This document shows, piece by piece, positions 1 to 5,862 of a DNA stretch of 6,802 nt. The notes beneath the pieces are model-generated. The model was given only the letters and a program-made list of their open reading frames with translations. It was not told the DNA's origin and ran no database searches. The position numbers and the translations under genes were made by a program. Each line of letters starts with the position of its first letter. Within the stretch, counting starts at the first letter, position 1. The DNA is from Opitutaceae bacterium (lineage in GTDB: Bacteria > Verrucomicrobiota > Verrucomicrobiia > Opitutales > Opitutaceae), in NCBI GenBank assembly GCA_029979145.1, contig JAPOIC010000107.1:1-6802 (forward strand), written 5' to 3'.

Positions 1-149
1 CAGCGCGCCCAAGCGGCGCGATCGGTCACGGGCGGCCCGAAGGCAAAGGGCTCCGCGGGCATCAGGTCCGCAAGGGCTTTCACGCGCTCCGGCGAAGGGG
101 CGAAGGTCTCGCCGGCCGGCAGGTCGAAATTGAAGTCGTAGGCGCCCAT
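1..149 (-). CDS. N-terminal fragment of a gene leaving the window; possibly heparinase II/III-like
   Basis: Reading the minus strand from an ATG at 149 gives 49 uninterrupted codons and then the window ends, so only the N-terminus is visible. The residues begin MGAYDFNFDLPAG, followed by a helix-like stretch (ERVKALADLMP) and then a segment ending PPVTDRAAW. A short N-terminus followed by a proline-rich segment and a 'P-V-T-D-R-x-x-W' motif recalls the start of heparinase II/III-type lyases from memory, but no catalytic part is visible, so the product call is weak. There is no secretion signal from this start. The frame stays open upstream for at least 50 more codons, including a GTG, but that stretch is rich in proline, serine and alanine, so the ATG at 149 is preferred. 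No Shine-Dalgarno precedes it. The gene is divergent from the TPR-like gene at 437. The existence of the gene is fairly likely; its function is uncertain. Confidence 0.5.
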   Translation of the reverse strand, partial: MGAYDFNFDLPAGETFAPSPERVKALADLMPAEPFAFGPPVTDRAAWAR

Positions 150-436
150 GCGGGGGAGGCTCGGCGGGCGTGGCGCCGATGGCAAGCCGGCCGGTGGCGA
201 TGACGCAAAGATCAGCCGTCGATCATCCTTGGCAACTGCCGGTGGTAGCACCGGCCGCGGAGTGAAACAGGGATCGCAGGTCGGTCCGGAAAACTGGTAT
301 GTGGATTGCTTGGTCCGCGCCGCATGACGCCACGCGCACCGAATATGACGAACATCGCCTGGCCTTGGGGGTAGTGAAATTGACATTCTTCGCCAAGCTA
401 ATCACCAGAGTCGCCCCCGTGGCGCGTCACACCGAT
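150..436. other. Divergent intergenic region
   Basis: This stretch separates the divergent starts at 149 (minus) and 437 (plus), so it should hold the control regions of both. I see a perfect TTGACA at 380-385, but no acceptable -10 hexamer 15-19 bases downstream of it. A weak alternative is TTGGTC (320-325) with TATGAC (344-349), each a poor match. A GC-rich hairpin lies at 238-255. Open frames run through parts of it (the plus frame continues upstream from 437 to 299), but they lack coding character and precede a clear signal peptide start. No RNA gene was recognised. Confidence 0.6.
238..255. repeat. Short perfect inverted repeat (hairpin)
   Basis: GCCGGTG at 238-244 is the exact reverse complement of CACCGGC at 249-255, with a 4-base GTAG loop. 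No T-run follows on either strand, so it is not a canonical intrinsic terminator. It sits in the upstream region of the minus-strand gene that starts at 149 and could be a protein-binding site or leader hairpin. In GC-rich DNA a 7-bp stem can also arise by chance. Confidence 0.3.
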
Positions 437-1246
437 ATGCCTGCTCTCTCACGAATCCGGATCCTCTTGATCCTACTGCTTGCCGGCCAGCCGGCGGCGG
501 TCTTGTCCGCGGCCGGGTCCGACGGGTGGGAGCTGCTCGCGCAGTTCCTTTACCGGGACGCGGCGGAGGCCTTTGCCGCCGATCCCGCCGGCGGCCGGCT
601 GCGGGATCTCGGCTGGGGCGCGGCTCTGTTGAATGAGCCGCCATTGACCGACGCCAAGATTGCGCGCGCCGAGGAGCTGTTGCAACGCGTGGCCGATGGC
701 CAGCGCGATGACACGGCTTGGTATGCCCGCTACCTGCTGGCCCGGATTGCGCATGTGCATCGTCTGGCGCTCGTGGCCGAGGCGGAGTCGGCCTATCGTG
801 CGCTGGTGGCGGAGGCCCCTGGCACCGCGGCGGCGCAATTGTCCGCCGCGCAGCTGGCCCTGCTGCTGCTTTACCAGCGGCCCGATTTGGACGTGCCGGC
901 GCGCCTCGACGCGGCCGCGGCGCTCGCCCCCGTCGCCGGCGATCCGGCACGACCGGACATTGCGGCCGCCTTTTTCCAGCAACTCGCAAGTGCGGCCATG
1001 TTTTACCGGGTGACCGATGAGCGCGTGCTGGCGTGGCTGGAGCAGGCGCATGCCATCGGCCTTTCCAACCAACTCGACCAAAGCACGCTCAGCCTGCAGG
1101 TCGCCGAGACCGCGCGCGCGCTGGGCCAGACCGGCGTGGCGGAGAAGTATTACCGGCAGTTTCTGGCGACGGCCGCGGCGACGGACCAGCGCTACTACAC
1201 CGCCGAACTGCGCCTGCAGGAACTGGGTGGGGAGGGCGACCGATGA
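437..1246 (+). CDS. Secreted TPR-like helical-repeat protein, partner of solute-binding protein 1
   Basis: This encodes a 269-residue protein. The start at 437 is chosen because it gives a clean Sec signal peptide: a short arginine-containing n-region, a leucine-rich core at about residues 9-16 and an Ala-rich cleavage area at about 20-26. The frame is open back to 299, but that extension is not signal-like. No clear Shine-Dalgarno precedes it. The mature part is Ala/Leu-rich and almost entirely helical, with degenerate TPR-like pairs: around residues 75-130 (including YLLARIAHVH at 99-108, then AYRALVAEAP at 119-128) and 195-262 (including ARALGQTGVAEKYYRQFL at 226-243, a recognisable TPR B-helix pattern). 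TPR folds mediate protein-protein contacts; there is no sign of an enzyme. Its stop codon overlaps the next start as ATGA (1243-1246), implying translational coupling with the solute-binding protein. It is paralogous to the product of 5859-6686: the YLLARIAH / YLLGRIAH block and the C-terminal repeat align. The exact role is unknown; a periplasmic accessory to the binding protein is inferred. Confidence 0.85.
   Translation: MPALSRIRILLILLLAGQPAAVLSAAGSDGWELLAQFLYRDAAEAFAADPAGGRLRDLGWGAALLNEPPLTDAKIARAEELLQRVADGQRDDTAWYARYLLARIAHVHRLALVAEAESAYRALVAEAPGTAAAQLSAAQLALLLLYQRPDLDVPARLDAAAALAPVAGDPARPDIAAAFFQQLASAAMFYRVTDERVLAWLEQAHAIGLSNQLDQSTLSLQVAETARALGQTGVAEKYYRQFLATAAATDQRYYTAELRLQELGGEGDR
1229..1236 (+). 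promoter_or_regulatory. Ribosome binding site inside the upstream gene
   Basis: A purine block containing GGAGG (1231-1235) ends 6-7 bases before the ATG at 1243. It lies inside the last codons of the TPR-like gene and fixes the start of the solute-binding protein at 1243, although the frame remains open upstream to 1033. Confidence 0.75.
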
Positions 1247-2850
1247 AGCGCGCGGGCAAAATCGGCCGCAACGTGGCCATCGCGATTTTGGTGCTGCTCT
1301 TCGGCTACGCCACGTGGCAGGTGCTGCAGCGCGGCGAGGAGACCGTGGACCCGAACATCGAGGTCATCCGCTTCGCCCATTGGCAGCTGGAGCCGGGCGT
1401 GCGCGAGGCTTTTGACCAGATCGCGCGCGATTACATGGCGCTGCATCCCAATGTCCGCATCAAGCAAATGCCGATCCCGGGGCGCGTCTGGAAACAATGG
1501 CTGCGCACGCAGCTGGTCGGCGGCAATCCGCCCGACTTGATCGAGGTGGCCAACTACGAAATCAGCGACGAGATGCTCGCCCGCTACTTCACGCCGCTCA
1601 CGAGCCTGCTGGAGGATAAAAATCCCTACAACGCCGGCGAGCCTGACCTGCGCGACCTGTCGTGGCGCAAGACGTTTTCCGCCGAGCTGATCCCGGAGGA
1701 CACGGTGCACTACTACAGCCCGAACCTCTTGGAGTATTACGCCGTGCCGAACGCGATGGTGACCGTCCGGGTTTTCTACAATCGCGACCTAATCAAGGCG
1801 GCGCTGGGCCACGACCGCGTGCCCCAGACCTACGAGGAATTTCTGCAGTGGTGCGAGGCTGTGCGCGATTACTCCGAGCGCACCGGCGAGCCGGTCATGG
1901 GATTGGCGGGCTCGTGGTTCAACGCCCTGCAGCTGACCGGCATGGTCACGTCGACCGTCACCCAGCGGCTGGCGCTTGAGGTCGACTACAACCGCGACCT
2001 GGACTTCGTGAAGCAGGACATGCTCATCACCTACCTGCGCGGCGACTGGGGCCTGCGCACGCCGGCGATGTTTCACAGTCTGGAAATGGTCGCCGATATC
2101 GGTCGCTACATGCCGCCGGGCTGGGCGCAGCTGAATCGCGAGGACGCGATGATGCAGTTCCTGCAGGGCAAAGTGGCGATGATCCCCACGGGGACTTGGG
2201 ACGCCGGCGGCATCCTCTCGCAGGCGGACTTCGAGGTCGGCGCGTTTCGCGTGCCCTCGGTCGAGCCCAATGACCCGAAATACGGCGCGGCAGCGCTAGG
2301 GCCGATTTCTGAAGCCAATATTTTTGCGTCGGTGCCCTACGGCCTGACGCGTTCGTCCAAGCACCCGGAGCGCGCCATCGATTTCCTGCGCTTCATGACC
2401 AGCCGCAAGGAGAACGAGGTGTTCTCGCGCATCTCGACCTGGCTGCCCGTGATCAAGGGGGTGCCGGTGCCGGCGGTGTCGAAGCCCTTTGAGCCGGTCG
2501 AGCGCGGTTACATCCGCGGGCCGAGCGTGCGGTCGCTTTCGGCCACGGCCGACGATGTCTACCAGCAGAACATCCATCTGCTGAGTGGAAAAACCGCGAG
2601 CGCCGAGACCTTCGTGGAGGAGACGACCCCGCGCTATGCGAAGGTCATCCCCGAGGAACTCACGCGCATGGCGAAGGTGTTTCTGGTGACGACGCGACAA
2701 AAGGATTCGGTGCTGACCGCGCTCCAAGAACGCGAGAAGGAGTCGGGGCTGCCGCGGTCGAAGTTCGACGTCGTGGCCGCCAAGCAGCTCCAAGTAGAGG
2801 CGCAGCGCTTGCAGATCGAGCGCACGCTGGCGGACTACCCGGCGAAGTAG
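1243..2850 (+). CDS. ABC-type family 1 (sugar) solute-binding protein 1, membrane-anchored
   Basis: This encodes a 535-residue protein. The start at 1243 is set by the GGAGG site, the ATGA overlap with the preceding gene, and the N-terminus it gives: a basic head (K2, R3, K6, R9) and a hydrophobic helix at about residues 10-27. There is no lipobox cysteine and no clear signal-peptidase I site, so it may stay anchored in the inner membrane facing the periplasm. Residues about 38-450 have the two-lobed UgpB/MalE-type binding-protein pattern: an HW strand (46-47), a helix ending LHP (67-69), RTQLVGG..PD (88-98), NPYNAG (127-132), FYNRDL (178-183), FLQGKVAM followed by GTWD (306-320), GPISEA (353-358), RSSKHPERAIDFL (370-382) and FSRIS (394-398). 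W319 and W225 are plausible sugar-stacking residues. A charged, helical tail of roughly 60-80 residues follows, longer than usual in this family. Known role of the family: capture of sugars or oligosaccharides for an ABC importer. No permease or ATPase gene is in the window. The ligand is unknown. Confidence 0.92.
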   Translation: MKRAGKIGRNVAIAILVLLFGYATWQVLQRGEETVDPNIEVIRFAHWQLEPGVREAFDQIARDYMALHPNVRIKQMPIPGRVWKQWLRTQLVGGNPPDLIEVANYEISDEMLARYFTPLTSLLEDKNPYNAGEPDLRDLSWRKTFSAELIPEDTVHYYSPNLLEYYAVPNAMVTVRVFYNRDLIKAALGHDRVPQTYEEFLQWCEAVRDYSERTGEPVMGLAGSWFNALQLTGMVTSTVTQRLALEVDYNRDLDFVKQDMLITYLRGDWGLRTPAMFHSLEMVADIGRYMPPGWAQLNREDAMMQFLQGKVAMIPTGTWDAGGILSQADFEVGAFRVPSVEPNDPKYGAAALGPISEANIFASVPYGLTRSSKHPERAIDFLRFMTSRKENEVFSRISTWLPVIKGVPVPAVSKPFEPVERGYIRGPSVRSLSATADDVYQQNIHLLSGKTASAETFVEETTPRYAKVIPEELTRMAKVFLVTTRQKDSVLTALQEREKESGLPRSKFDVVAAKQLQVEAQRLQIERTLADYPAK

Positions 2851-2925
2851 GGCGCGGCCTTCACGGCCAAGGGCTCGACGACGGCGCGGTTGGGCGGCAT
2901 GGATGGTGATCCACCCCACTTTCCC

Positions 2926-4038
2926 ATGCCCAAAACTTCCCCGCTCAATCGTCGCCAATGGTTCAAATCTTCCGCCGCTGCGCTGGCCGGTCTTGCGATC
3001 GCCCCGCGCTTGCCGGCCGCGTCGGAGCCGGCCGCGAAGCCAACGGGACCGGTGCGGCTGGCGCTGAATGAAAATCCTTTTGGTCCCTCAGCAGCGGCGG
3101 TGGCGGCCATGCGCGAGCGCGCTGCGGACGTGTGCCGCTACCCGATGGCCGACGGCCGCGACCTCGTGGCGCTGCTCGCGGACAAGGAAGGCGTGAAGCC
3201 CGACCAGATCGTGCTCGGGGCGGGCTCGGGTGAAATTTTGGAAGCCTGCGGCCAGTTGTTGGGCGGGCCCGGTGGTGAGGTGGTCTGCGCGAAACCCACC
3301 TACGGGCAATTGACCGCGGCGATGGCGCGCCGCGGTTCGACACTGGTGGAGGTGCCGCTCAATGAGCGGAAAGAGCACGATCTTGCCGCGATGGCGGCCG
3401 CCGTGACGGCGAAGACGCAGTGCGTCTATGTCTGCAACCCGAACAATCCGACCGGCACGGTGGTTGACGCCGGGCAACTCCGGGAGTTCGTGCGCGCGGC
3501 GGCGGCGACTGCTCCGGTGGTGGTGGACGAAGCCTACTTGGAATGTTCCGACGACTTCGCCGGCCGCACGCTCGCGGGGCTCGTGGCCGAGGGACACGAC
3601 GTCATCGTCCTGCGCACGTTTTCCAAGATTCACGCCCTCGCCGGCCAGCGGATCGGTTACGGTATCGCCTCGCCGGGGATGGCGGCGAAACTGGGCCCCT
3701 ACGTGATCGGCGGACCCAACCTGCTCGCGCTGGTCGGCGCGCGGGCGAACCTCGAGGATGTCGCCTACATCGACCGCACGCGCCGCGAGATCAAGGCCGG
3801 GCGCAACGCCCTGATCGCGGTGCTAAACGAACTCGGCTGCGACTATGCGGTGCCGCACGGCAACTTTGTGTTTTTCCACAGCGGGGTGCCGATCGCTGAC
3901 TTCCGTCCGCGCATGCTCGCCGAAGGCGTGCACGTGGGCCGGCCGTTTCCGCCGTTTCTTGACTGGTGCCGCATTTCGATCGGCACGCCTGGAGAGATGG
4001 CCGCGGCGCATGCGGCGCTCCGCGTTGTGCTCGGCTAA
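2926..4038 (+). CDS. Tat-exported PLP-dependent aminotransferase, HisC family
   Basis: This encodes 370 residues from the ATG at 2926. That start places a Tat-like signal at the very N-terminus: NRRQWFK at 8-14, an Ala/Leu core at about 16-27 and an A-A cleavage area near 30-33. TTG 2890 and ATG 2899 are in frame upstream but would put 9-12 polar residues before the signal. The body is a full-length fold-type I aminotransferase of the histidinol-phosphate type: LNENPFGPS (48-55), GAGSGEILEA (98-107), PTYGQL (124-129), CNPNNPTGT (170-178, PLP-contacting Asn174), DEAY (201-204), TFSKIHALAGQRIGYG (231-246, Schiff-base Lys234 and phosphate-binding Arg242) and RISIGT (349-354, carboxylate-binding Arg349). 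All key catalytic residues are present, so it should be active. Family members transaminate histidinol phosphate, aromatic amino acids or related substrates. Tat export, which carries folded cofactor-loaded proteins, and the absence of other his genes argue against a housekeeping role in histidine synthesis. It lies 75 bp after solute-binding protein 1 with no terminator seen between, so it may be co-transcribed. The substrate is unknown. Confidence 0.9.
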   Translation: MPKTSPLNRRQWFKSSAAALAGLAIAPRLPAASEPAAKPTGPVRLALNENPFGPSAAAVAAMRERAADVCRYPMADGRDLVALLADKEGVKPDQIVLGAGSGEILEACGQLLGGPGGEVVCAKPTYGQLTAAMARRGSTLVEVPLNERKEHDLAAMAAAVTAKTQCVYVCNPNNPTGTVVDAGQLREFVRAAAATAPVVVDEAYLECSDDFAGRTLAGLVAEGHDVIVLRTFSKIHALAGQRIGYGIASPGMAAKLGPYVIGGPNLLALVGARANLEDVAYIDRTRREIKAGRNALIAVLNELGCDYAVPHGNFVFFHSGVPIADFRPRMLAEGVHVGRPFPPFLDWCRISIGTPGEMAAAHAALRVVLG

Positions 4039-4055
4039 TCCTGCACCGGGTCGGA

Positions 4056-4086
4056 GCAGTTTGTAACGTAATACGTTACAAACTGC
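4056..4086. repeat. 31-bp perfect palindrome, copy 1 of an intergenic repeat
   Basis: Fifteen bases at 4056-4070 are exactly mirrored by the reverse complement at 4072-4086, around a single central A (4071). The core reads GTAACGTA-A-TACGTTAC. As RNA or single-stranded DNA it would form a 13-bp stem with a TAATA loop. It lies 17 bases after the stop of the aminotransferase gene. No T-run follows, so it is not a standard intrinsic terminator, although it may act as a 3' end-stabilising hairpin. The repeated unit shared with copy 2 runs 4049-4079; 28 of its 31 positions match. Confidence 0.85.
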
Positions 4087-4171
4087 GTGGGCGGGGTGGC
4101 AGGATGCAGCGCGGAAATGGTCTCGGCGCATGAGAGGTGGCGCGATGCCTGCGAATGAGAAGGGGCCGTCA

Positions 4172-4202
4172 GGCCGGGGCGGTTTGTAACGTAATACGTT
4201 AC
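4172..4202. repeat. Intergenic palindromic repeat, copy 2
   Basis: The last 21 bases (4182-4202) are identical to 4059-4079, and the preceding 10 bases match at 7 of 10 positions. Copy 2 is in the same orientation as copy 1, with starts 123 bp apart. Its core GTAACGTA-A-TACGTTAC (4186-4202) is a perfect 17-bp palindrome, but the right flank differs from copy 1, so the longer 31-bp symmetry is lost. The location between two convergent genes and the hairpin potential fit a dispersed REP-like element. No transposase or CRISPR-type regular array is present. Confidence 0.8.
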
Positions 4203-4207
4203 TTAAT

Positions 4208-4281
4208 GGGGCGGGCAAAGGCGGGGAGAGGGATGGGGCTTGGGATAGGAGAAAGAGGAGGGTTAAGAGAACGAGAAAGAG
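4208..4281 (-). terminator. Purine/pyrimidine-skewed tract, possible Rho-dependent 3' end of the minus-strand operon
   Basis: On the plus strand 63 of 74 bases are purines. A minus-strand transcript leaving the solute-binding protein 2 gene (stop at 4291) would therefore enter a long C/U-rich stretch with only five Gs. C-rich, G-poor, unstructured RNA just after a stop codon is the usual signature of Rho loading sites, and I see no intrinsic terminator. The base skew is directly visible; a Rho role is inference. The tract could also favour triplex or R-loop structure, or simply be low-complexity spacer. Confidence 0.35.
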
Positions 4282-4290
4282 TGGTATTAA

Positions 4291-5862
4291 TCAGGGGGTG
4301 GCGTAGTGGCGATATTGCTGCACCTCGAGCTGGCGGAGGTGCTGCGTCTCGGCGTGGCGGGTCCACGCATTCTGGCCGGGGTCGTCGGAAGGGAGCAACC
4401 AGGTGAAGGCGGTCAGGGCGTCGAGGGTGCGCGCATCCCGCCGGATTCGTTTCACATGCACCCCGATGTCGTCGCGCAGGTGACGGTGAATGCCGGCGTT
4501 GAGCGTCGCGGCGAATGCAGTCACGTCGCCCTGCGGCCCGAGCGCCTCGTGAATGTGCCGTTGGAAAAAGTTGGAAGCCAGGTCGGCGGCGAACCAGCCG
4601 AAGTCGGTCGTGAAACCGGGCAGTTCGCCGGCGAGCCGGGGTTTCAGTTCCGCGGCGTTGAGCGGAGGCGGCGTGCCGACGATGGAGGAGATGCGATGGC
4701 TGATGCGCGAGAATTCCGCGGCGATCGGGCGGCTGGTGAGGTAGTGCAGGAAATCGACGGCGGCCTGCGGGTGCTGGCTCGAGCGGACGACGCCGAGCAT
4801 CGCCTCGGGGTAACCTGCGGCCTCGGATACCGGACCGAGGCTGAATCGACCATAATGCGGATCGTCTTGCGCGGGCACGGGAAAGGGCACCATGCCGGTG
4901 ACAAAGCGACCGTCCTCGGCCAGCATGGCGTAGTCCCAGCTGCCGGCGAAGAGCATCAGGGCGTTGCCCTGCAGGTAGGTGTTGATCGCCTCATCGCGCT
5001 GCTGCGAGGTGAACCCCGGGGTGAGCAGCAACGACATGTCGTGCATGAGCTCGAGGGTGGAGCGCAACTCGGGCGTGGCATAGCTGACCTTGCCGTCAAG
5101 CATGAGGCCGGCGAGTTCCAGAGAGGTAACGCGAAGGTTGCGGTTCGGGCTATGCGTCAGCGTGAGGCGTTGAGTCTGGCTCGGCAGCAAGGTGTTGAAC
5201 AGCTGTCGCGCGTAGGGTCCGCAGCCGGCGACCGGAATGAGCCGCCGGCCGGTGCGTGCGCTGTAGGCAGCGACTTGGCGCCCGAGTGCCTGCAGGCTGG
5301 CAAAATCCCTCGGTGGCGTGTCGGAGCCGGTGATCTCCCGCAGAAGCTCGCGATTGTAGAACAAGCGCACGGAATTCACCTGCAGGGTGATGCCGCAGAC
5401 TTCGCCGGAGGTCGGCGTGAGGTTGCGCATGGCGGTGAGGCCGTCGACGAAAGTATCCCGCCACGGGGTGTCTGCGAGTTCGGTGCCGGCGTTGTAGGGA
5501 TTCGGTTGGTCGAGCCAGGGCGTGAGCGGCAGGTAGTAGCGGCTGATGAGCTCTTCGTTGAGGGTAAGCATGCCGGTGATGTCCGGTGCGGTGCCGCCGA
5601 CGAGCTGGGTGCGCGTCCACGCCGCATACGAACGCACCGGGACGGGGATCTGTCGCACGCGCACCTCCGGGTGGAGCTTTTCGTAGCCCGCGATGGCGGC
5701 ATCAAAGGCCTCGCGCATCCCGGGGTGGAGCAGCCAGTGCCCGAGAAAAATTTCCACCTCGGCGGTTCGCGCGGCACGGATGCGCTGCGTCACGTGCCAC
5801 GCCGACGCGGCAAAGACCGCGATCAGCAGCAGGGCCGCGAGCCGGAGGCGGGTGCGGGTCAT
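4291..5862 (-). CDS. ABC-type family 1 (sugar) solute-binding protein 2
   Basis: This encodes a 523-residue protein. The start at 5862 is fixed by AAGGAGG six bases upstream and by the ATGA overlap with the preceding gene. The N-terminus has arginines (R3, R5, R7) and a hydrophobic core at about 8-20 followed by ASA (19-21), so this copy may be cleaved by signal peptidase I. There is no lipobox. It matches protein 1 throughout: HW (42-43), LHP (63-65), RTQLVGG..PD (84-94), NPYNAG (121-126), FYNREL (168-173), YLQGNALM followed by GSWD (296-310), GPVSEA (343-348), RSSQHPQAAVDFL (360-372) and FSRIS (384-388). By hand alignment about half of the positions from HW to NPYNAG are identical. Pocket-side segments differ: it has C214-G-P-Y where protein 1 has S224-W-F-N, and AAGYPEAM where protein 1 has ANIFASVP. 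Two cysteines (C156, C214) could form a disulfide. A helical C-terminal tail follows, as in protein 1. It most likely binds a carbohydrate different from that of protein 1. No transporter subunits are adjacent. Confidence 0.92.
   Translation of the reverse strand: MTRTRLRLAALLLIAVFAASAWHVTQRIRAARTAEVEIFLGHWLLHPGMREAFDAAIAGYEKLHPEVRVRQIPVPVRSYAAWTRTQLVGGTAPDITGMLTLNEELISRYYLPLTPWLDQPNPYNAGTELADTPWRDTFVDGLTAMRNLTPTSGEVCGITLQVNSVRLFYNRELLREITGSDTPPRDFASLQALGRQVAAYSARTGRRLIPVAGCGPYARQLFNTLLPSQTQRLTLTHSPNRNLRVTSLELAGLMLDGKVSYATPELRSTLELMHDMSLLLTPGFTSQQRDEAINTYLQGNALMLFAGSWDYAMLAEDGRFVTGMVPFPVPAQDDPHYGRFSLGPVSEAAGYPEAMLGVVRSSQHPQAAVDFLHYLTSRPIAAEFSRISHRISSIVGTPPPLNAAELKPRLAGELPGFTTDFGWFAADLASNFFQRHIHEALGPQGDVTAFAATLNAGIHRHLRDDIGVHVKRIRRDARTLDALTAFTWLLPSDDPGQNAWTRHAETQHLRQLEVQQYRHYATP

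Noticed and set aside
380..402. TTGACA at 380-385 as promoter of the plus-strand operon
   Set aside because: No -10-like hexamer occurs at 15-19 bases; TAATCA at 399-404 would need a 13-base spacer. It is kept only as a note in the intergenic entry.
299..436. 46-residue N-terminal extension of the first TPR-like protein
   Set aside because: A convincing signal peptide begins at 437; the extension has no signal character and no Shine-Dalgarno.
4056..4086. Intrinsic terminator of the aminotransferase gene
   Set aside because: The stem is AT-rich in its upper half and is followed by GTGGGCGGGG rather than a T-run on the plus strand; on the minus strand the following bases are also GC-rich.
4049..4202. 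CRISPR array or integrase attachment sites
   Set aside because: There are only two repeats with one spacer-sized gap, an internally palindromic unit, and no cas or integrase gene; the gap of about 92 bp is too long for a CRISPR spacer.
4137..4406. Plus-strand open frame of 89 codons across the repeat and purine tract
   Set aside because: It begins inside the intergenic repeat block, has glycine/arginine-rich low-complexity translation from the purine tract, and runs antisense into the well-supported binding protein 2 gene.
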